Positions 27,702-35,877 of a stretch of DNA of 64,000 nucleotides are shown here, piece after piece (position 1 is the stretch's first letter; each line of letters opens with the position of its first letter). The notes below the pieces were generated by a model that saw only the letters and a program-made list of their open reading frames with translations, was not told the DNA's origin and did no database searches. The translations under genes were made by a program, and so were the position numbers. This DNA is from an uncultured Bacteroidia bacterium (GTDB taxonomy: Bacteria > Bacteroidota > Bacteroidia > Bacteroidales > Prolixibacteraceae): positions 1 to 64,000 of the forward strand of contig CAINLJ010000271.1 of the NCBI GenBank assembly GCA_903850335.1, in the 5' to 3' direction.

Positions 27702-28904
27702 TTAAACAGTATCTTTCTGAAACAGTGCAGGTATTGTTCTCAGAATTAATTTAAGATCATACCAAAAAGAATAGTTGTTCCCGATAAAATGGTCTGCATA
27801 TTCATTATCCAGCCGCATACGTTCCTCCTCAGACATGACACCACCTTTTCCCCGTAACTCAACCTGCCAAAGACCTGTTATTCCGGCAGGAGCCAAAAAA
27901 CGCTTAGACATCACTCCTCTGGTTAAAAGTTCAGCTTCATAAACAGGCAGGGGCCTGTTTCCAACAATCGACATGTCGCCTTTTATAACGTTTATGAGCT
28001 GTGGCAGCTCGTCAATACTTGTATTCCTGATGAATTTTCCGATTTTAGTAATACGGGGATCATCAGAAATTTTAATAAAAGCTGATTTAGATTTGGCAAC
28101 TTCCCGTTTCTGAACATTATACCAATAATCACAGATGTTGTGCGAACCAATATGCAGAATAGGAGAACAACTTGTGAGGTCTGTAAGCTTAGCACACTCA
28201 GGGCAAGGCAGGCTAAAATCAATTTCTGACTGTTCAGAATTTACAGCGTATTGGTTCTTGTCTTTGGCAAGACTTTTAAGCTCCTTATCTGCACCAACAC
28301 GCATTGAACGTAATTTGTAAAAGTCAAAAGGTTCACGACCAACTCTTTTGGAAATATAATAAACCTTTCCTCTTGACTCAAGCCTGATCGCGATTACAAC
28401 AATTAAAAGTATAGGCGACAAGCAAAGCAGTGCCGAAAAGGCCACCAGAAGGTCAAATAACCGCTTGGAAACTGGCATAGAATATTTGAGATCCTGACTT
28501 GTGTCAACGTAGGATACAAGCGAATATTTATTTCTGAATTCAACCAAAAACCGTATTCGGCCAACGATACTTTCTGCAGAGCTGAAAGGGAGTACAAAAA
28601 AATCATCTATCCGTTCATTAAAAGCGGTTTTAAACAGGTCTTCTTTAAATTCATAGGAAACAAGAATGAAGGCTACCCGATCAAATTCCGCTCTGTCCCG
28701 GATCCATTTGTGCATTTCAATACCATCTCCACCGGACAGGTAGATCTCCGAAATTACTGCGTGGGGTTTGTTTCCCAGTTTGAGATAATTTGCAGCTTCG
28801 AGTGTGTTTGATTTCTGAATAACAGAAACATCTGAATGGGTTCGCAATTCATTTATACTTTCGATTGAGCGACCGATATATAAGATATTCAATAAACTTT
28901 CCAT
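27702..28904 (-). CDS. Initiating sugar-phosphate transferase with N-terminal pseudo-receiver domain
   Basis: Residues 1-125 resemble a response-regulator receiver, but the phospho-acceptor Asp is Glu (E53 in AVISEIYLSGGDG), the acidic pair is missing (ILYIGRS) and the conserved Lys is Leu (FFVLPF). Residues ~143-400 are a monotopic phosphoglycosyl transferase of WcaJ/WbaP type. This part has a membrane helix (~148-176), SKRVGREPFDFYKLRSM, DDPRITKIGKFIRNTSIDEL and PQLINVIKGDMSIVGNRPLP. It should transfer a sugar phosphate to undecaprenyl phosphate, starting the EPS repeat. An insertion of ~65 residues (~211-276) carries four Cys (234, 237, 246, 258). It is the first biosynthetic gene of the locus, next to a stand-alone receiver. 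Confidence 0.9.
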   Translation of the reverse strand: MESLLNILYIGRSIESINELRTHSDVSVIQKSNTLEAANYLKLGNKPHAVISEIYLSGGDGIEMHKWIRDRAEFDRVAFILVSYEFKEDLFKTAFNERIDDFFVLPFSSAESIVGRIRFLVEFRNKYSLVSYVDTSQDLKYSMPVSKRLFDLLVAFSALLCLSPILLIVVIAIRLESRGKVYYISKRVGREPFDFYKLRSMRVGADKELKSLAKDKNQYAVNSEQSEIDFSLPCPECAKLTDLTSCSPILHIGSHNICDYWYNVQKREVAKSKSAFIKISDDPRITKIGKFIRNTSIDELPQLINVIKGDMSIVGNRPLPVYEAELLTRGVMSKRFLAPAGITGLWQVELRGKGGVMSEEERMRLDNEYADHFIGNNYSFWYDLKLILRTIPALFQKDTV

Positions 28905-28964
28905 AGCTTTAGTGTCAGCAAAAGATTCATTACTAAGTTATACTTTTATTTGAAAAAGTAAGAT

Positions 28965-29351
28965 TTACCATTTTAAGGCGTAATGAACCGGGAATAGATT
29001 TTTAGTCAAAAGTTCACCCAACTCTTCAGGATTAAAGGGTTTAGCAAGGAAATCCTGGGCGCCAAGCCTGTAGCATTTTATACGTTCTTTACTGCTCTCA
29101 ACACCTGATAACATAATCACCGGAGTATGCTTGGTGAATCCCCGTTGTCTTACTTTTTCAAGAAAAACATATCCGTCCATGTTTGGCATTTGTAAATCAC
29201 AAATAATTAAATCCGGCAAATTGCCTTCCAACCATTCAAGTGCCTCAATACCATCACTTTTACTCACTACATCGTAGTTTTTAGCCAGGAAATTTTCAAG
29301 TAGCAGACGGATACTTTTTTCGTCATCGATAATTAGAATCTTGTGCCTCAT
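28965..29351 (-). CDS. Stand-alone response-regulator receiver protein
   Basis: The 128 residues are a complete CheY-like receiver: IIDDEKSIR acidic pair, phospho-acceptor Asp in LIICDLQMPNMDGY, Ser in IMLSGVES and Lys in FLAKPFNPEEL. No output domain is present. Such proteins act by protein-protein contact or as phosphorelay intermediates. It stands 60 bases upstream of the sugar-phosphate transferase that has a pseudo-receiver, so that enzyme or the two hybrid kinases are natural partners; this is inference. It is the first gene of the left-reading EPS locus after a 439-base gap. Confidence 0.92.
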   Translation of the reverse strand: MRHKILIIDDEKSIRLLLENFLAKNYDVVSKSDGIEALEWLEGNLPDLIICDLQMPNMDGYVFLEKVRQRGFTKHTPVIMLSGVESSKERIKCYRLGAQDFLAKPFNPEELGELLTKNLFPVHYALKW

Positions 29352-29790
29352 AGATTTTTTATTTAGAGAGAGAATTAAATATGAATTTCTTTTTTTATGT
29401 TGAATAATTCTATTTTTTTATGGTTGATTTAAGTTAAAATTCCTGCAAAATTTAGATTTCTTTACAACTTTATGGTACAAACTTCGCGTATTTGTAAAAA
29501 ATTAAGTAAAAAATAAAAGATATTTAACGATATATTTACTATTTATTATTGTTCCCGGAAAGAAATTTCCTGAAAAACTAATTTAATAAAATTTAACATT
29601 GTTAATTAAAAAAATTGTATTTTAACACTTACGGCTTCGCCCGTTCAGTCCCAGGTAAAAAAAATCAAAATGTACCTAAGAAGGAAGTTTAATTAAGCTA
29701 AATAAAATGTTTTATAGGGTAATATTAACTAATCCAAATTTGATTTCCAAACGAATCCTGGAAAATTGCTGTTATAATTGGAGAGCCCGA
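29352..29790. other. AT-rich intergenic region upstream of the EPS locus
   Basis: This gap follows the stop of the small exported protein and precedes the receiver gene, so promoters for the EPS locus should lie here. No perfect TTTG/TAnnTTTG pair was found on the minus strand. Two small hairpins are visible: GGAAA-GAAA-TTTCC near 29558-29571, and a GC-rich island at 29631-29655 containing ACGGCTTCGCCCGT in otherwise very AT-rich DNA. No convincing open frame or RNA gene was recognised. Confidence 0.5.
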
Positions 29791-30339
29791 TTATTCAACG
29801 CAGTTAAAGGTTTTTTGAAGCAATTCAAAGGCTTTTTGGTTCTCTTTTTTGTCGTCAATTCCGGTTTGAAGGAAGATGGAAATTGTCTTGGCTGAGATAT
29901 TAAAAGTATAGATTTTCCCCTCTAATTTTTGCTCCTTTACAAATGTCAGATAACGGCAACTCTGAACCTTTTGATCTGCGAAATTATCCGGTTCAGTTGC
30001 AGTAAATTCAATCCCGGGATTTCTGTAGGTATTTGATGCTTTCATTGTCCTCTGGTTAATTTTCATTATTTCAACCGGATCATCCGTTTTATTGATCCAC
30101 GTGATTGTGATGATGCCCGTTGCATTCTCACCAGTCCGTTCAGCTGAAAAGTAAAAGGCATTATTCCCAATCGAATCGTTTGCAATGACCTTCCAATCAG
30201 CGGCAATCGAAAAAGTAACTCCATCTCTCGAAAAGTGCTGATTCTCTTTTTTCACCTTCCCAAAAATATATTGGCTGGTTGGTAATGTTATAAGTAATAT
30301 AAAAACGCAAATTATCAGGCACCTGTATTTCATAAACAT
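29791..30339 (-). CDS. Exported protein of unknown function
   Basis: The N-terminus (MKYRCLIICVFILLITLPTS after two extra residues) is a likely signal peptide or anchor. The remaining ~155 residues, beginning KENQHFSRDGVTFSIAADWK, look like a small alpha/beta domain with several beta-strands and a C-terminal helix (KAFELLQKTFN). The pattern of an aromatic-rich strand followed by a DW-K motif recalls PsbP/Mog1-like folds, but no family can be named with confidence. It sits alone between the EPS region and a C69 dipeptidase, in the same direction as both. Confidence 0.65.
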   Translation of the reverse strand: MFMKYRCLIICVFILLITLPTSQYIFGKVKKENQHFSRDGVTFSIAADWKVIANDSIGNNAFYFSAERTGENATGIITITWINKTDDPVEIMKINQRTMKASNTYRNPGIEFTATEPDNFADQKVQSCRYLTFVKEQKLEGKIYTFNISAKTISIFLQTGIDDKKENQKAFELLQKTFNCVE

Positions 30340-30429
30340 GGATGTATTAAATAACTTCAGGATGGAATAATCTTAATTTAGGAAGCGTGTTGTTTACGAT
30401 TTATCTCGAAAAATTCTCATTTAATGTTA

Positions 30430-30462
30430 AAGCCCACAAAATTCATTGAATTCTGCGGGCTT
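30430..30462 (-). terminator. Terminator of the C69 dipeptidase gene
   Basis: A 15-position stem with two mismatches (AAGCCC and GGGCTT at the base, AATTC/GAATT at the top, loop ATT) lies 21 bases beyond the dipeptidase stop on the minus strand. A short U stretch follows. The stem is symmetrical; direction is assigned from the neighbouring gene. Confidence 0.65.
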
Positions 30463-30483
30463 CAAGTAATGAGAAAGCTCTCC

Positions 30484-32160
30484 TTATTCGATGGCTTTCA
30501 GATGTTCTTTATTATTTTCAATAATCTTTCGGTACCACCAGTCAGGATAAGAAGGATGAAGCGGTGAAACAGGTAATTTCCCGGATTCGTTTCTCTCAAA
30601 TATACCGTTTTTTTCAATCATAACATTACCATCTTTATACTTAATCAGTAGAAAATGGCCTAAATCCTTCCACTGTGCTACAGAGCTTTCTACCTGATTG
30701 ACTGAATATTCAGTCAGAAATTGAAGTGCAAGATCTTTGTTTCCATTATTCCAGAGAGTCAAAGCAGCCTGATCGACAACAGGCGTAAAAACTTGAAATT
30801 TATTTTCAAGCCGACTCTGAATCTTTCGAATATCAACAATCATATCGTTATACCTGGAATAACAAAAATTCGAAACCTGATTAAATACCCAAAAGGCAGA
30901 ATTATCTGACCAGGTAACCATATCTCCATCACCGACTTTCAGGGAATTTGGCACTCGCTTAATACCGCAATAAATAGGCATATAACAGGTCATATATGTA
31001 TCATCCAAGCCAAACCATAATATCCCGCCAATTGGATTAGGTAGAAATGATCGGCATTGAGCAACAAATGAAAACCCGGTTTGTTGTGTTGAAACAGCCC
31101 TTTCATGAACATAAGTCACTGAATCCACTTTCCATTCCATTGGACGCCAGCGATATGGTGACCCAAAAGGTCCAGCTCCCAAATCTTTTGTCATATCAAG
31201 AGCTGTTCCTTCATAATGATCCCGCATGAGCTTTACAACGTCCTTAACAGAAAGTAATGAATCGGGTTTGATCCATAATGGCATCCTGTTTGTCGCAATT
31301 TTATTCTCATCATAGGTAACCTTTCCTAAAGCATAATTCTCATATTGTTTCATTTGCTTATTCACCTTATTGAATCCGGACCAGACCCTCGCTTCACAAA
31401 ATCGTGCCGCACTGAAATTAACCGGTGCATAAGTATCTGAGAAACTAAAGTCATTATTCTTACCGTCAAACCATCCTTTCTCGCGTGCAAATGAAATTAC
31501 ATCAGAAGCATAAAGACAGTTCTTGGAATCATTCAAAGGAAATCGCGTAATCCGGGCCTGATTTGCATGTCCGGAAATATAACCATCAGGAATTCTCATA
31601 GCTACCCAAACGGCACCTTTCTGACCTTCTCCTTTGCCAATCATCTCCAAAATCCAGACTTCATTCGGATCTGCAATCGAGAATGACTCACCACTTGAGG
31701 CATAACCGTAATTTTTGACCAGATCAGTCATTACAGTAATGGCTTCTCTTGCCGTTTTTGAACGCTGAAGAGCAATATAAATTAAACTTCCATAATCAAC
31801 AATTGCGTCTTTTTGTGATGCAAGCTCTTTCCTGCCCCCGAAGGTAGTCTCCCCAATTGCAACCTGATTTTCATTCATATTTCCTGTCACTTGCCATGTA
31901 TGGGCGACTTGAGGGATTTTCCCTAAATATTTTCCGGTATCCCACTCATAAACATCGAGTTGAGCCCCTTCGACGTAATCAGCCGCAGGCCAGAAGTATA
32001 GCTCACCATAGAGCGTGTGAGAATCCGCAGCGTATGTAATCATTGCAGACCCGTCTTTAGTAGCACCTTTGGATATCAAAAAATTCGTACAGGCTTCTAC
32101 GGGATAAACCGCTATTGCCAGGAGAAAAATAATTAGGATAATAAATCTGTTTTTGAGCAT
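30484..32160 (-). CDS. C69-family dipeptidase, exported
   Basis: A signal peptide (about residues 1-23) is followed at once by C24 in EACTNFLISKGATKDGS, the N-terminal nucleophile signature of the C69/PepD (Ntn-hydrolase) family. Further family features are AADSHTLYGELYFWPA, NENQVAIGETTFGG and EAITVMTDLVKNYGYASSGE with SFSIADPNEVWILEMIGKG. The 558-residue length is normal for this family in Bacteroidetes. It probably hydrolyses dipeptides in the periplasm or outside the cell. The gene has its own candidate promoter and terminator. Confidence 0.92.
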   Translation of the reverse strand: MLKNRFIILIIFLLAIAVYPVEACTNFLISKGATKDGSAMITYAADSHTLYGELYFWPAADYVEGAQLDVYEWDTGKYLGKIPQVAHTWQVTGNMNENQVAIGETTFGGRKELASQKDAIVDYGSLIYIALQRSKTAREAITVMTDLVKNYGYASSGESFSIADPNEVWILEMIGKGEGQKGAVWVAMRIPDGYISGHANQARITRFPLNDSKNCLYASDVISFAREKGWFDGKNNDFSFSDTYAPVNFSAARFCEARVWSGFNKVNKQMKQYENYALGKVTYDENKIATNRMPLWIKPDSLLSVKDVVKLMRDHYEGTALDMTKDLGAGPFGSPYRWRPMEWKVDSVTYVHERAVSTQQTGFSFVAQCRSFLPNPIGGILWFGLDDTYMTCYMPIYCGIKRVPNSLKVGDGDMVTWSDNSAFWVFNQVSNFCYSRYNDMIVDIRKIQSRLENKFQVFTPVVDQAALTLWNNGNKDLALQFLTEYSVNQVESSVAQWKDLGHFLLIKYKDGNVMIEKNGIFERNESGKLPVSPLHPSYPDWWYRKIIENNKEHLKAIE

Positions 32161-32186
32161 GTCGAAAATTATTATTACTGTTTTGA

Positions 32187-32194
32187 CAAAAATA
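32187..32194 (-). promoter_or_regulatory. Candidate -7 box for the C69 dipeptidase gene
   Basis: TATTTTTG on the minus strand matches TAnnTTTG and lies 26 bases upstream of the start codon. A TTTG -33 element at the usual distance is not present. Confidence 0.4.
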
Positions 32195-32265
32195 TGAAAA
32201 TTGTAGTTGGTTAATATTCTAATAATAAATGAATGTTCCTTTTTTTAATGAATTATATCATCCTT

Positions 32266-33315
32266 TTATATGCGGAATATTGTTCCTCCAATATGATTCT
32301 GGTCTGATCCAGTTGCTGATCCATAAACATTTTCTCTTCCAGTAAGAGCTAATATACCAAGTAATGCAAATATTAAAGCCTCTTTATAATCAACTAATTG
32401 TTCATCCGGAATGACAAGCTGACAATTGGTTTTGGAAGAAATCCTCTGCATTAAGAAAGTATTTTTTGCTCCCCCCCCAGTAATCAATACACTTCCTGGT
32501 CTGGGCATTGCATAAGAAATTTGTTCGGAGATATGTTCGTAAACAGTGGCAGCCAGATCCTCAACGGATAGTGGGAAAGAAGTTACCAACGGATTAATTT
32601 CCTTTTCAACCCATTCACGGCCAATGGATTTAGGCCAGTTTGCATGATAATAGTCAAGACTGTTTAGTTTTAATAGTAAGGATTTATTGATATTACCGGA
32701 AGCCCCGATCATTCCATTCTTGTCAAATGAAAAACCCTTTTGCTGGGCAAGAGTATTTAGGAGGACATTTACCGGACAAATATCATAAGCCTGCCGAATG
32801 CCTCCCACTTCAAAAGAGATGTTTGCAAATCCCCCAAGATTAAGGCAATATTCATAATCTGCAAAGAGTAATTGATCTCCGGCGGGAACTAAAGGAGCGC
32901 CCTGACCGCCAAGTGCAACATTTAAAATTCTGAAATCACTTACAGTTGTTAATCTGGTGGAAGCCGCTATAGAAGCGCCATTCCCAAGTTGAAATGTTAA
33001 TTTTTCATTAGGGTCATGAAAAATGGTATGACCATGTGAGGCGATTAATAATGGAAGTTTGCCTGTTTCAGAAATAAATTTATGAATAAGCTCACCTGTG
33101 TACAATCCATATTTGTTATGAAGCATCAGAAATTCGTGTGCGTTAAGAGATGAGGCATTCCTAAGACTGGTGACCCATGATTCGGGATAGGTTATAGTTG
33201 TTGCCTCCTCTATATCGTATTTCCATCCTTTTTGCGTCTCGGAGAATCGACAAAGAGCAATATCCATTCCATCAAGGGATGTTCCGGATATTGTGCCAAT
33301 TGCTAAAATACTCAT
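32266..33315 (-). CDS. anmK: Anhydro-N-acetylmuramic acid kinase
   Basis: The enzyme phosphorylates and opens 1,6-anhydro-MurNAc during peptidoglycan recycling, giving MurNAc-6-phosphate. The ATP-binding opening IGTISGTSLDGMDIALC is diagnostic. ASHGHTIFHDP, QLGNGASIAA, LGGQGAPLVPAGD, CLNLGGFANISF and VLITGGGAKNTFLM follow in the family order. The length (349) is typical. Its start overlaps the stop of the upstream M23 peptidase gene by 4 bases, so the two are translationally coupled, fitting a joint role in wall turnover. Confidence 0.95.
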   Translation of the reverse strand: MSILAIGTISGTSLDGMDIALCRFSETQKGWKYDIEEATTITYPESWVTSLRNASSLNAHEFLMLHNKYGLYTGELIHKFISETGKLPLLIASHGHTIFHDPNEKLTFQLGNGASIAASTRLTTVSDFRILNVALGGQGAPLVPAGDQLLFADYEYCLNLGGFANISFEVGGIRQAYDICPVNVLLNTLAQQKGFSFDKNGMIGASGNINKSLLLKLNSLDYYHANWPKSIGREWVEKEINPLVTSFPLSVEDLAATVYEHISEQISYAMPRPGSVLITGGGAKNTFLMQRISSKTNCQLVIPDEQLVDYKEALIFALLGILALTGRENVYGSATGSDQNHIGGTIFRI

Positions 33316-35036
33316 TTGTAAATAATTGCCTTATATTCAGAAGAATTTTCCTTATAGTCGGTTACAACCAATCTCAATAAATGGGATTTGCCAAAAACCA
33401 TACGCGTTTTATCAAAATGATAGGTTAAAGTACCTGATTTTTCGTCATATTCGAATAGAACCCATTTGCCGTCAATTTCGCCGCGATAGGTGTAAATTCC
33501 CGAAAGGTCATCTGAAATATGAAATTGAACCTTTTGAGGGTCTGCTAAAATCTTATTTTCCTTAACGCTTAATGAGATTATTGTCGGAGGTATTTGATCT
33601 GCTGTGACTGAAAAATTTCCCAGCAAATTTGTCTTGACAGTAACCCAACCTCTGGAATATTCACCCCCAACAGCAGTCTTTTTCTTTTTTATTGGATCAA
33701 AATAAACAATTAAAGCCTTGTCCTTCAGATGGTCAGGAAGATCCTGGCATTTTAAGGAAAGGGTGTATGGATTATTTACCGGTGTGAATCCATTGTGGAC
33801 CTGATGCATTTCGGAATAACATCCGGCCGGAGTTGGTTCTGTCTTCCATTTAAATTTCAAATTATCGTATAATACTCCGGTTGGCATTTCAATTCTGATT
33901 TTATCATTTTCGAAATTATTGGGTCTGTCATATAAAAACACTTTGGTATAGGGTATTCTTGTTAATGTCACTTTTGATTTTTTACCTGTCGTTTTAAATC
34001 TCAGAATAGATTTGTTCTTAAACGCATCACAAACAATTACCTCAAAATCATGTTCTTGTCCATCCGTAAAGTTCATTATTCCGTTGCTTTGTTTAGGATA
34101 GTATAGATCAAGAATGTTTCCAGGTTGTCTGAATAAATGTTCGATCCATCGGTTTGAACGCAAATGCTCCTCAAAATCTGCCTGGGAATTTGCGTATCTG
34201 GTATCCTGAAATGCAATTTTATCCATTTTGAATCCAAAAACTTCTTTATTGTCGCAAAATAATGTAGCCGAATAGATACCGCATTTCATCCCAGTTCCAT
34301 TAAAGAAGTCCTCTGCTTGAATCCCAAAACCAACTTGTCCCAAAAGCTCAATCGGAACTTTATTCTTTAAACGGTATTTTCCTGGTGATGTGGCAATAGT
34401 TTCAAATCTCTTTTTTGTATTGTCATTACCCACGTTACTTTCATCGTCAAGTGGATAGATATATAATGCAATGATCTTAGGAGCACTCTTATCCGTAATT
34501 CCCAGATTGTAAAGAAGAGGATTAAGAGCCGTTTCAGATTTCGTATCCCTGACCTCAAAATGCAGATGTGGCCCACCTGAACTGCCTGAATTTCCGGTCC
34601 AGCCTATAATTTCTCCTTTTTTAAAGCAGAACTGATCCGATGAAGGAGTCAGGTTTATCTGAAAACTTTCACGATCATATTGTTTTTCTGTCGTGTATTC
34701 ACGGATCTTTGGATTAAATTTAAGAAGATGACCATAAACGGTTGTGGTACCGTCCGAATGATTCATATACAGGGCATTACCATAACCGGTCGAAGATATT
34801 CCAATTCTTGAAATATATCCGTCTTTAGCAGCAAATACGGGAAGTCCGATTTTGCCCTGAGTACGAAAATCCAGCCCGGAATGAAAATGAGAAGGTCGTA
34901 ACTCACCGAAACCACCTGCAAAGGAAAACGGACCTTTCAAGGGGGATATAAATGACGAATTCTGAGATGTATTTTGAGTAGCAGATCCGGTAAGGAAAGA
35001 CATTATAAGTATCAGAATTGAAAAAATAAATCGCAT
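33312..35036 (-). CDS. Exported M23-family metallopeptidase (LytM-like)
   Basis: The M23 domain sits near the N-terminus: HFHSGLDFRTQGKIGLPVFA (H-x3-D zinc ligands), then GGPHLHFEVRD (H-x-H) about 110 residues later. The remaining ~400 residues are beta-rich, consistent with Ig-like or jelly-roll modules, with the last part reading QIPPTIISLSVKEN. The start was set at MRFIFSILILIMSFLTG, a clean signal peptide. The frame is open to 35087, but a TATTTTTG promoter box lies inside that extension. The expected role is cutting peptide cross-links of peptidoglycan in the periplasm. Confidence 0.9.
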   Translation of the reverse strand: MRFIFSILILIMSFLTGSATQNTSQNSSFISPLKGPFSFAGGFGELRPSHFHSGLDFRTQGKIGLPVFAAKDGYISRIGISSTGYGNALYMNHSDGTTTVYGHLLKFNPKIREYTTEKQYDRESFQINLTPSSDQFCFKKGEIIGWTGNSGSSGGPHLHFEVRDTKSETALNPLLYNLGITDKSAPKIIALYIYPLDDESNVGNDNTKKRFETIATSPGKYRLKNKVPIELLGQVGFGIQAEDFFNGTGMKCGIYSATLFCDNKEVFGFKMDKIAFQDTRYANSQADFEEHLRSNRWIEHLFRQPGNILDLYYPKQSNGIMNFTDGQEHDFEVIVCDAFKNKSILRFKTTGKKSKVTLTRIPYTKVFLYDRPNNFENDKIRIEMPTGVLYDNLKFKWKTEPTPAGCYSEMHQVHNGFTPVNNPYTLSLKCQDLPDHLKDKALIVYFDPIKKKKTAVGGEYSRGWVTVKTNLLGNFSVTADQIPPTIISLSVKENKILADPQKVQFHISDDLSGIYTYRGEIDGKWVLFEYDEKSGTLTYHFDKTRMVFGKSHLLRLVVTDYKENSSEYKAIIYK

Positions 35037-35061
35037 TTTTAAGCTGTTTTGACAGAATCGC

Positions 35062-35069
35062 CAAAAATA
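35062..35069 (-). promoter_or_regulatory. Candidate -7 box for the M23 peptidase-anmK operon
   Basis: TATTTTTG on the minus strand matches TAnnTTTG, 25 bases before the chosen start codon at 35036. Its position inside the longer open frame supports the shorter gene start. No -33 TTTG at ideal spacing. Confidence 0.4.
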
Positions 35070-35115
35070 GTAAAGTTTTAAATGCATAAAGGTGCAATTA
35101 ATTGGTTTTGGAGGT

Positions 35116-35144
35116 TTTGAAATATGATTTTAATGTTAACTTTG
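35116..35144 (+). promoter_or_regulatory. Bacteroidetes promoter for the ZapB-like/zapA genes
   Basis: TTTG at 35116-35119 and TAACTTTG at 35137-35144 are separated by 17 bases, matching the -33/-7 pattern of the primary sigma factor in this phylum. The start codon of the first gene is 18 bases after the -7 box, implying a very short leader. Confidence 0.65.
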
Positions 35145-35162
35145 TCTCAGTAAACAAAAGGT

Positions 35163-35456
35163 ATGACAGAACGCGAAACAGCTTTGATAGGGGAGTTTAA
35201 AGGAAAGCTTGATAAACTGATCATTCTTTATTTGCGGGTGAAAAAAGAGAAACAACTCCTTGTGGAGGAGCATACGCAAATGAAGGAGCAGATTAAATTG
35301 CTTACTTTAAAAAATGATGAGCTTGTCAGACAAACTGAAGATCTTAAGTTTGCAAAATCTTTGCTTGGTGCAGATGATGATTCGCATGGGGCAAAGTTGA
35401 AATTAAACAGATTAGTGCGGGAAATAGACAATTGTATTGCTCTGTTAAATAAGTAA
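35163..35456 (+). CDS. Small coiled-coil protein, ZapB-like
   Basis: The 97 residues are almost entirely helical, with heptad-like leucine/isoleucine spacing from about residue 8 to 70 (LIGEFKGKLDKLIILYLRVK, then IKLLTLKNDELVRQTEDLKF). Its place just before zapA (11 bases) is the usual context of a ZapB-like coiled-coil division protein in Bacteroidetes. A role in organising the division ring through ZapA is likely, but rests on context and coiled-coil character. Promoter evidence lies directly upstream. Confidence 0.75.
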   Translation: MTERETALIGEFKGKLDKLIILYLRVKKEKQLLVEEHTQMKEQIKLLTLKNDELVRQTEDLKFAKSLLGADDDSHGAKLKLNRLVREIDNCIALLNK

Positions 35457-35467
35457 TAGACAATGCT

Positions 35468-35761
35468 ATGGATGATAAACTTTCGATAAATATCAATATA
35501 GCCGACCGTTTGTATCCTCTTAGAGTGGATCGTAAGGAGGAAGAAGGGATACGGAAGGCAGCGAAAATTATCAACGAAAAGGTGGTTCAGTATAAGCAGC
35601 GGTATACTGGAAAGGACTTGCAGGATTGCCTTGCGATGGCAACATTGCAATTTGTAATTCAAAAGTTTGACACCGAAAAGAAGATGGATATTTCGCCTTT
35701 GGTCGACGAATTGGAAGTGATGAATGATTTTCTTTCCGAGTTTCTTGAAAAGGAAGAATAG
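35468..35761 (+). CDS. zapA: Cell division protein ZapA
   Basis: The N-terminal strand-rich part KLSINININIADRLYPLRVD is followed by EEGIRKAAKIINEKVVQYKQ and a long C-terminal helix. This is the two-part ZapA architecture, in which the head binds FtsZ and the helix mediates dimerisation and tetramerisation. DCLAMATLQFVIQKF is a conserved Bacteroidetes ZapA segment. The length (97) fits. It lies between the ZapB-like gene and rny, probably on one transcript with the former. Confidence 0.9.
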   Translation: MDDKLSININIADRLYPLRVDRKEEEGIRKAAKIINEKVVQYKQRYTGKDLQDCLAMATLQFVIQKFDTEKKMDISPLVDELEVMNDFLSEFLEKEE

Positions 35762-35877
35762 TTTTTTTTGATTTTTATATAGACCCGCATTTTTAAATTA
35801 CTTCGTTTATTCTCGTATTCTGAATAAGGGTAATTTGATTATGCGGTATTTTTTTAACCTTTAATTGTATTTTATAA

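Noticed and set aside
40-29351. Recently acquired genomic island
   Set aside because: No integrase, transposase, tRNA or direct repeats were seen at its ends, and base composition looks like that of the rest of the window by eye.
35762-35877. Possible 6S RNA after zapA, as in E. coli
   Set aside because: The gap is only 116 bases, AT-rich, and folds only weakly (a short ACCCGCAT/ATGCGGT pairing); too short for 6S RNA.
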